Shown here one piece after another: positions 57,795-64,000 of a DNA stretch of 64,000 nucleotides (position 1 is the stretch's first letter; every line of letters begins with the position of its first letter). The notes beneath the pieces are model-generated. The model saw nothing but the letters and a program-made list of their open reading frames with translations, was not told the DNA's origin and made no database searches. The DNA is from Cavia porcellus (Eukaryota; Chordata; Mammalia; Rodentia; Caviidae). The stretch lies in the NCBI RefSeq assembly GCF_034190915.1, contig NW_026947490.1, positions 67,631,494-67,695,493 on the forward strand, read 5' to 3'. Position numbers and translations under genes: made by a program.

Positions 57795-58130
57795 TGAAAA
57801 CTTGTTCTTTCAAAAAACAAAAACATTTATTTAAAAAAAAAAAAAAACAGTTGCTGTAATTTACCTGGTAAAGTATACATTGTCCTGGGTATTTTATCCT
57901 ATGCTGTTTCAGAAATTCTAGGTGCAGCTCTGCATCATAAAATGCAGATCCTGAGAGGAGATGGCGAGGGGCCCACAGAAAGTGTCTCAGAAGCGTGCAG
58001 TCACAATTGCAGGAATTGCATTGTGTCTCTATGTGTGCGCGTGCGCATCTCATGCACCTCTTTTTAAACACCCGCCCTAGACATCATTGTGCCACTGACA
58101 TCATTATGACCCTGGTATCAGCAGCAGCTG

Positions 58131-58183
58131 CTGTGTGTGTGTGGGGGGGGGTGAGTGTGTGTGTGAGTGTGTATGTGTGTGTG
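58131..58183. repeat. TG-rich microsatellite with G-run
   Basis: TGTG repeats interrupted by a run of about nine G (58,142-58,151) and GAGTG variants. Confidence 0.9.
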
Positions 58184-58227
58184 CAGAAGTCACGTGGTCT
58201 CCACCTGGTCCGTGGTGCACGACTGCG

Positions 58228-58299
58228 CAGCCTCACTAACCGCCCTGCGCCCCAGGGATGCGCACAGCCTCACTAACCGCCCTGCGCCCCAGGGATGCT
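58228..58299. repeat. 37-bp tandem duplication
   Basis: Two units starting CAGCCTCACTAACCGCCCTG (58,228 and 58,265) are identical over 35 bases. They contain several CpGs. A donor-like CAG|GTGAGG follows at 58,315-58,323. Confidence 0.95.
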
Positions 58300-59061
58300 A
58301 AGAGAGTCTCTGAGCAGGTGAGGGATGGCGGGGAAGACTTCTCACCCAACAGAGCTTTCCAAACGGTTGGGCCTGCAGAACTGCGTTTACACTGAAGACG
58401 GTGATAAGAAAAACCTGGTCTGCTCCTGGTAGCCACGCAAGCAACATCGTGTTTTTCCTTTGATTGTGTCAGGAAGTATGGTGGAAATTTAATTGTTTGT
58501 TACAGTATTAACTGCACCCTTCTTTATCCATGACGTTACTCTTCGTTTATCGTTAAATTCTCGTGGTGGAACATTGTTGTGTTTTAAATAACCTGTAAAC
58601 ACTATGAAAAGGAAAATAAATTACAAATTAGCGATTCTATATGAAAAGAAAATACTTTTAGACATGTCATATTTTACTTATTTAATATTTGCCTGAAAAG
58701 ATGTCATTGGAGATTTTTAGGTCTGTGAAGAAGACATCTTATGAAAAAAAGGTGTTATAAAAATAATCCAAAAATAATATTTCCTTGAAAAGATACATTG
58801 AGAAGGCAATGTGATACATTATAAAAGTTATAAATAAAAATACAGTAACAAAACAGAGCAAAGAAATAGAAAATTTCTGGTTATGGAAGACACTTTGAGA
58901 AAGTGATTGGGACCCTAAACATTGCTGGATTGACAAAAATTGGATCTTTAGGAAGGGCCTGTGTGTCTACTCCTATAAAAGGTAGACAATTACCACTTCT
59001 GTTCATTTAAATGTGTGGTGCTATCTGGGGACATTTTCAAATAGCGCGGTTTGTTTTACAG

Positions 59062-59197
59062 GTAAGAACCAAGGCCATGGCTGACCTGGATGACCTCACC
59101 AAGCCGTGGGAAGCAGCCTCCCAGCGGCTCGGGCTGCCTTGCCCTGGTTACCAGGACATTTTGCTGCTGATAGCTCAGCTTAGAGTGGAGTGTAAAG
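59062..59197 (+). CDS. Candidate first coding exon, unknown protein
   Basis: This is the only stretch that looks like a host exon. A pyrimidine-rich acceptor TTTGTTTTACAG ends at 59,061. The ATG at 59,077-59,079 has strong Kozak context (AAGGCCATGG). Forty codons follow, starting MADLDDLTKPWEAASQRLGL and continuing PCPGYQDILLLIAQLRVECK. The exon ends at AAAG|GTAGGA (donor G at 59,198), in phase 1. Codon use is typical of a mammalian gene, and the frame stays open 22 codons upstream by chance. I do not recognise the protein. The acceptor is followed at once by GTAAGA, itself a donor consensus. No further exon was found before the window ends. A single-exon call like this needs transcript support. 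Confidence 0.5.
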
Positions 59198-59871
59198 GTA
59201 GGACACGTGTTGGTTAGCAGCCCTTGCACAAGCATTGCAGAAGGGTATGCACACTGTTCCGTGGGGCCTTCCTGAGCACACCGCTGTTACAGCGTCGCTT
59301 ATCTCAGGTGTGCTTCGTATCCTAATAGAAAGAGGGCTTTTGCACACTGGGTCAGAGAGCTGTGGGTGCCCAGCTGCACCATCTCCTGTGCTGGCAGTGC
59401 CAGCTTCCTGCTGCTTCTCTCCTGAGCCTCCCTCTTTATCTGCTCAGGTTACAATGGTGTCTACCTGCAGTCCTGCGAGAACATTGGAACTGCTTTCCAT
59501 GCTACACCAACTCCTGAAACTGTGGTCGCTCTGCATTTATAAATATAGTGTTTTCTTTAAGTGAGATCTGATTATGTTAACTCCTTGCTTAAAACCTGTC
59601 ACTTCCCACCGCCATCAGGTTAAAAATCTCAGTCCTCTAGCTGTATCCCACCTCTGTCTGCATCCCAGCCACTGCCTCAGAAGTTCATTCCTACGCAAGC
59701 TCCTTGTCTTCAGCAGCATTACTGATCTATGAGAACTAAACCTACAGCATACAGTTTGGAGAATTTTGATGTATGTAGTAAATGTATGTTTAATCACTGT
59801 AATCAGGCGTCACAATTCTCTCACTCCCAAGTCTCCTCTGTCCTTTTAGATTCGCTCATTAAGAAGCTGCC

Positions 59872-60062
59872 AAAGCCAGGTGTGGTGGTACATACCTACG
59901 ATTCTAGCACTCACAGAGGCTGAGGATGGAGGATAGCAAACTCAAGACCAGGCTTGGCCACCTACTGACCTAGTGAAACTCTACTCCAAAAAAAAGAACA
60001 GAGCTAGGAATGTGACTCAGCATGAAAGCCCTCAATTTAAACACCAATACCACACACACACC
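59872..60062 (+). repeat. B1-ID dimeric SINE
   Basis: Sense 7SL-derived half (CAGGTGTGGTGGTACATACC, GAGGCTGAGGATGGAGGATA, ending in AAAAAAAAG) is fused to an ID-like half (GAGCTAGGAATGTGACTCAG...ATACCACACACAC). The ID part is decayed. Confidence 0.85.
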
Positions 60063-60339
60063 CCAAGTGATTTTCACAAGTTTCTGTAGTTGTTCATTCC
60101 CATCAGTAGCATATAGGATTTCATTACCTCCCAGTCTTCATAAATATAATATTGGCAGTGTTTTCCTTTTAATTTTAGCCACCCTATTGGGTATTTATTG
60201 TGCATATCAGCACAGTTTTAATGTACATTACCCTAATGAGGGTCTTTCCATATGTAGTGATTTGTGTATCTTGTTCATGAGGTTGTCCCTTTAGAACATC
60301 TGCTATTTTAAAAACTGTTTGGTTTTTGTTTAATATTAA

Positions 60340-60440
60340 GAGGTTTTTTTTTTTTTTTTTTTTTGGTACCGGAGATTGAACTCACGACCACCTGCTTGCA
60401 AGACAGGTGCTTATGCCGCTGAGCTAAATCCCCAGCCCCA
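60340..60440 (-). repeat. ID-like SINE
   Basis: Antisense ID SINE with a reversed poly(A) tail of about 20 T (60,345-60,364): GGTACCGGAGATTGAACTCA through GAGCTAAATCCCCAGCCCC. Confidence 0.9.
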
Positions 60441-61805
60441 AGAGTTCTTTATATATTCAGGATCTCATTCTTTCTTCAGTTATATTTATTGCAGAGCCTT
60501 CCACCCCCAGTTTGTGTCTTTACTTTGTATCCTCTTAGTAGTATCTTTTGAATAACAGAAGTTTTGAATTTTGATGCAAGTTCATTTGTGTATTTGTTAA
60601 ATTGATGGATTTTGATTATTGTGTTATGTCTTAAACATCTTTGTCTGGCATCAAGTCACAAAGATTTTTTCCATGCTCCCTTCTAAAAGTGTTGTTGTTT
60701 TGAGTCTGGTGCTCAGGTCTATGATCCATTTCAAGTCGGGGGGGGGGTCCAAACTCCTTTCTTGGTTATGCACATTCATTTGCTCACTCCGTTGAAAAAG
60801 GCTGTCAGTCATCATCACGCTGTCATTTGGCTTTTGTTAAGAAAAACGTTATTCATTCTGTGTGGTCTGTGTCTGTGGTTTCTACTCCTTTAGTTAATTT
60901 GGCTTTGCATTCTGGTTTTACACTGCTTGAATTAGTGTAGACTTATAATTCTTTAAATCATCTGTCCTATGTTTCTTATTTTATTTTTTCTTCAGGATTA
61001 TGTTAGCTTGTTTTGGCTTGTGTCTAGACGACGTCCCAAAACCTCACGCAGTCATAAGGGGCTTTTTCAGACTGTGTGATGCTAGGACTAAGGGTGTGTG
61101 GTTACTAAATTCGTCCACTGCTCGGTTTGGTAACCACCCTAGCTGGGTAGTCTGGATAGAATATCGAAAGGACAGAAAGGAACTGGTGCTACCACTTTCT
61201 GCTCATCCCTGGTCTCTCGTTGCTTACTGCTGCAACTGCTTGCCTTCTGCCCTGCTGTGCCCCTCTGCCGTGCCACCCCGCCTTACAGCCAGCCAACTGT
61301 AAACTGAAACCTCTACAGACTGTGAGCTAAGTGAACCTTCATTCCCTTAACTTGTGGGTGTCAGGTATTTTGTCTCAGCAACAAGTGAAAAGTAGCTAAA
61401 ACATGGCCCTTATAGGTCCTTTGCATTTTAATATGTCTTATGCTATGGCATGTTGTTGTTCTTCGTGTATGTGTACCCACATGTATTGCTGAGAACTGAA
61501 CCAGGATCGTGTGCAAATTAGGCAAGTACTCTCCTATTTAATTACCTTCCCACCCCTTTATGTGAATCTTAGGATCAGCTTGTCAATTTTAAAAAATGGC
61601 TACTGGAATAATGGAGATTAGGCTGGGGAAAATGAACATCTAACATTTTTTGGACTCTTGAACAAACTATCTATTTGATAAATTGTATTATATTTTATGA
61701 GTAATATTTTGTTGCTTTTAATGTAGTGATCTATGTTTTATTAGATTTATCTACATATTAGGTATTTTCATAAACTTGTAAATAGACGTTTTCCTTTGTT
61801 TGGAA
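60441..61805. other. Unassigned stretch
   Basis: AT-rich DNA with a G8 run at 60,739-60,746. No gene recognised. A 100-codon plus-strand frame at 61,000-61,302 has no motif I know. Confidence 0.35.
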
Positions 61806-61975
61806 TAGTTAAGTACGGTGGGCTTTGCCTCTAGTCTCAGCACAGTACGAGGATGAGATAGGAGGATCATAATTTCAAGCGTCGCTTGGGAAACAGAAAC
61901 TTAATAAGACCTTATCTCAAAATATGTAAATAAATAAGTAGGGCTCTGGGTTCAAACCCCAGTATCACAAAAGCA
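61806..61975 (+). repeat. B1-ID dimeric SINE, partly deleted
   Basis: The 7SL-like half (GGTGGGCTTTGCCTCTAGTC, GAGATAGGAGGATCATAATT) is followed by A-rich spacer (AAATATGTAAATAAATAAGT) and the 3' end of an ID half (GGGTTCAAACCCCAGTATCAC). The middle of the ID half is missing. Confidence 0.8.
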
Positions 61976-62022
61976 CTTTGGGTTGAGACTGTGTAATAAT
62001 TTTGCATATTTCTGGGGTATAG

Positions 62023-62396
62023 TGTGGCATTTCTAAGTCCCATGGCGATGGTACAACATGGCGAAGGAGCCAAAAACAACAGCATGTCAGCTTCCTCTCT
62101 CTTCTCCCCTCAGCCCTAAAATGAACTTCCTGTCTCTTCTTTCACACATGCCAAGGCTCCTCCAAATCAGCTGTTAATGTGTCACCTGACTCCACCCCTG
62201 ATAGAAGCCCAAGCTTTCCTTTGTTCTGGTCTGAGGGAATCTTGCACTGTTCTGCAACCCTCCTGTGCCTGCAGTAAAAGCCCCCCCCCTTCTCTTGTCT
62301 GTCTGTGTTTGTCTCTCTCTCTCTCTCTTTTTCCTCTCTCTCCCTCTCTCTCTCTTTCCCCCTCACTACCTCTCAGCTGTGCCAACAAACCTAACA
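62023..62396 (+). repeat. 5' LTR of the class I ERV
   Basis: Starts TGTGGCATTTCTAAGTCCCA and ends CCTAACA. It includes GATGGTACAACATGGCG (a YY1-like ATGGCG), a poly(A)-signal variant AGTAAA at 62,273-62,278, a C-run and a CT-rich R/U5 (62,281-62,370). The left boundary is inferred from the TGTGG start and may be off by tens of bases. Confidence 0.65.
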
Positions 62397-62399
62397 TTT

Positions 62400-62417
62400 T
62401 GGTGTTGTGACTCAGAT
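62400..62417 (+). promoter_or_regulatory. Primer-binding site, tRNA-His type
   Basis: TGGTGTTGTGACTCAGAT matches the complement of the tRNA-His 3' end (TGGTGCCGTGACTCGGAT) except at three positions. All three are C-to-T or G-to-A changes at CpG sites, as expected from methylation decay. It lies three bases after the LTR end. Confidence 0.8.
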
Positions 62418-62540
62418 TGGAAGGACGAATAGTTCCAGGGGTCTACCTCCAGGTGGAGCCACCTCTCTTTTTTCTCATCCCTGCTGTTGCCATTATAGCC
62501 ACCATCCACCACCAACCGCCCTCAGTGCGCACATGTTCTC

Positions 62541-62550
62541 ACAGGTGAGC
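62541..62550 (+). promoter_or_regulatory. Candidate retroviral major splice donor
   Basis: ACAG|GTGAGC lies between the primer-binding site and the gag start, the usual position of the donor used for the spliced env message. Confidence 0.5.
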
Positions 62551-63355
62551 TACCTCTCGCTTTGGGGTTTCTGTCTCACGGCCCATGTCAGGACCCTCCC
62601 CAAATCTCTCCGGACCACTTCCTGCAGGACTCTCCCCTTGTTCCTTCTCTGATGAGTGGTGGGTTCAGGCTTTGGGGAACCCTTGTTCACTTTCCTGAAA
62701 AAGATGATGATTCTTCACAGGAATTGTAACTCAGCCTTTGTGTTCTTTGGTTCACCCTTAATTTGACCACAATGGGAAACATTACTTCCCACCCCCCAGA
62801 AAGCACACTGCCCAGGTGCCTGATAAGACAGTTGGGCACACTCGGTCTCTGAGGAATCTTAAACCCAAAACAGTTAACTTTTTATTGCCACAAAGGTTGG
62901 CCATATTACAAGCTTGATAACACTTGCCACTGGCCAGAGCAGAGTGCCTTTGATTTTTCCACCCTCCATGATTTAGACAACTTCTGCCACTGTAATGGTA
63001 AATGGCCAGAGATTCCTTGTGTCTGGGCCTTTTTTGATCTCCAGGCATGTCCCTCCCTCATTCAGACATGTGACGTGACCCAGGTGCTCTGGCTCACTCC
63101 ATACCACCTGATCCCCAATCAACAGCCCCACTGCCTTGTAGACAGTGTCGCTTCTGTTGCCACTCGGCCACCGTACCCACAGGAGCCTTCTCCTTTCCCG
63201 CCTTCTCCTCCACATTCTCCTCTACTTGCCCCTCTCTGTGTTTCCCTCTGTCTTCCCCTTCCCCCACTTCTTTCCCTCCCAATCCTTCCTCCACTCCACC
63301 ATCGCCATTTTCTCCTCCTGCACACTACAGCAGGTCTCACTCCACCCATCCACCA

Positions 63356-63570
63356 CCATCTTCTCACTCCCCCTGTCTCTGCCATCTTGTTGCCCTCCCC
63401 ATCTGATGCCATCTTGTGCCTCCACCCACTGTCTGCCATCTTGTTCCTCTGCCCGCCCTCCACCATCTTGTCACTCCTCCCACCTTCCACCATCTTGTTC
63501 CTCTCCCATCTCTCTACTGTATTCTCCCCTTTCTCTTCTGCCACCATCTTCCAACCCCTCCTCCTCCTCC
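63356..63570 (+). repeat. 27-bp tandem array in the gag Pro-rich region
   Basis: The core CCATCTTGT begins at 63,382, 63,409, 63,436, 63,463 and 63,490, exactly 27 bases apart. Degenerate members lie near 63,356, 63,517 and 63,544. In the gag frame each unit gives nine residues of the form (S/D)(A/T)IL followed by Leu/Pro-rich residues. The intervals between cores are diverged. Confidence 0.85.
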
Positions 63571-63605
63571 ACCTCCTCCTCCTCCTCCTCTTCCTCCTCC
63601 TCCTT
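63548..63605. repeat. (CTC/CTT)n trinucleotide tract
   Basis: Pyrimidine-only run of CTC, TCC and CTT triplets inside the ERV gag Pro/Leu-rich region. Confidence 0.9.
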
Positions 63606-64000
63606 CTTCATCGCAACCCTCTTCTCCCCCTCCAGGAGGTAGCCAGCACTGAAGGCCTAGTCCAAGTCCATGTCCCTTTGTTGCTGATCTTTCCCATACC
63701 CCACCGTGTGAGCTCCTTTGATGCTGATCCATATAATTACATCAAAGAACTTAAATTGTGATTCAGTCATGTGATTTAACTTACAAAGATCTCTATGTAA
63801 TTCTCACTTCCACTCTTGCTCCTCGACAAAAAGCTTAACTCTGACAGGTAGCTCAAGTTATCACAGATCAAAAACATCAGACAAATGCTGACTATCCCAT
63901 CAGGGTACCTGCAGTGCCAACTGTGCATCCCCAGTGGAATTATGAGCCTAATGCTGATGACTCAAAACATAAGACAAAAATGATTTGAGTTAAGGAGAAT

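Larger units (their letters stand above)
62023..64000 (+). mobile_element. Endogenous class I retrovirus, 5' part
   Basis: An old gammaretrovirus-like provirus in plus orientation: 5' LTR, primer-binding site, leader with a splice donor, then a degraded gag that continues past the window. The LTR and primer-binding-site type and the gag segments resemble HERV-H-like class I elements by family knowledge. The gag frame has stops and a shift, so this copy is not coding-competent in the part seen. The 3' half and its TSD lie outside. Confidence 0.85.
62772..64000 (+). pseudogene. ERV gag (matrix, Pro-rich region, capsid start), broken
   Basis: Gag is the structural polyprotein. The ATG at 62,772 is followed by MGN, a myristoylation-type start. 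A TGA at 62,850 interrupts the frame, which then stays open from 62,853 to 63,758 through a matrix-like part (YYKLDNTCHWPE, later NGKWPEIPCVWAFFDL near 62,990-63,040) and a long Pro/Leu/Ser-rich region with an in-frame 27-bp repeat array. At about 63,759 there is a stop and frame change. The capsid N-terminus then continues in another frame (DLTYKDLYVILTSTL from 63,773), with further stops before the window ends. It is clearly a dead copy, and the end is cut by the window. Confidence 0.8.

Noticed and set aside
60340..60440. tRNA genes at the ID-like loci
   Set aside because: The A- and B-box-like parts belong to tRNA-derived SINEs with poly(A) tails and TSDs; no intact cloverleaf is seen.
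62142..62410. Ser/Arg/Glu-rich frames on both strands
   Set aside because: They are produced by the CT-rich part of the ERV LTR.

Overview
This window is mammalian nuclear DNA, almost certainly from a rodent. Two SINE classes occur throughout: 7SL-derived B1-like repeats and tRNA-derived ID-like repeats, and three loci carry a B1-ID dimer. Such dimers are known from non-muroid rodents (squirrel, dormouse, beaver and pocket-gopher relatives). I cannot name the species. No bacterial features, CRISPR arrays, rRNA or functional tRNA genes are visible. Nearly every open reading frame is a fragment of a retrotransposon or a chance frame in GC-rich DNA.

Layout. 1-4.4 kb: a CpG island (about 240-700) and mostly unassigned DNA. 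4.4-5.9 kb: an old LINE-1 split by a SINE that is itself split by an LTR. 7.6-9.25 kb: L1 3'UTR pieces, including a 540-bp composite element with a 13-bp target-site duplication (TSD). 10.9-18.2 kb: plus-strand L1 remains, with a younger 5'-truncated L1 inserted between ORF1 and ORF2 of an older one. 18.3-18.7 kb: a solo-LTR-like block. 19.4-45.6 kb: three large minus-strand L1 copies (called L1-A, L1-B and L1-C here). L1-A and L1-B are each interrupted inside ORF1 by a roughly 3.1-kb element that has an L1-type 5'UTR, an ORF1 and an L1 3'UTR but no ORF2. These are half-L1 (HAL1-type) retrotransposons; the one at 32,637-35,764 has an exact 16-bp TSD and an ORF1 broken by a single frameshift. 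L1-C carries a separate 0.6-kb insertion, also in ORF1. 45.8-51 kb: a microsatellite, unassigned DNA and SINEs. 52.0-52.4 kb: a decayed intronless protein-kinase pseudogene. 53.2-53.75 kb: a second CpG island. 59.06-59.2 kb: the only good candidate host exon, encoding about 40 residues with strong Kozak context and splice sites. 62.0-64.0 kb: the 5' part of an endogenous class I (gammaretrovirus-like) provirus with a tRNA-His-type primer-binding site and a broken gag that runs off the window.

Functional picture. The DNA is dominated by L1 biology. Autonomous copies supplied ORF2 machinery; all three large copies are now dead, with the reverse-transcriptase FADD motif changed to FVED, FAND and FADN. 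HAL1-type elements kept only a promoter, the RNA-binding ORF1 and the 3'UTR. SINEs and a 540-bp L1-tailed element probably used the same machinery. The strongest leads are the HAL1 family, the in-frame 27-bp repeat array in the ERV gag (each unit carrying a YY1-like core), and the exon whose acceptor is fused to a donor-like sequence (AG|GTAAG).
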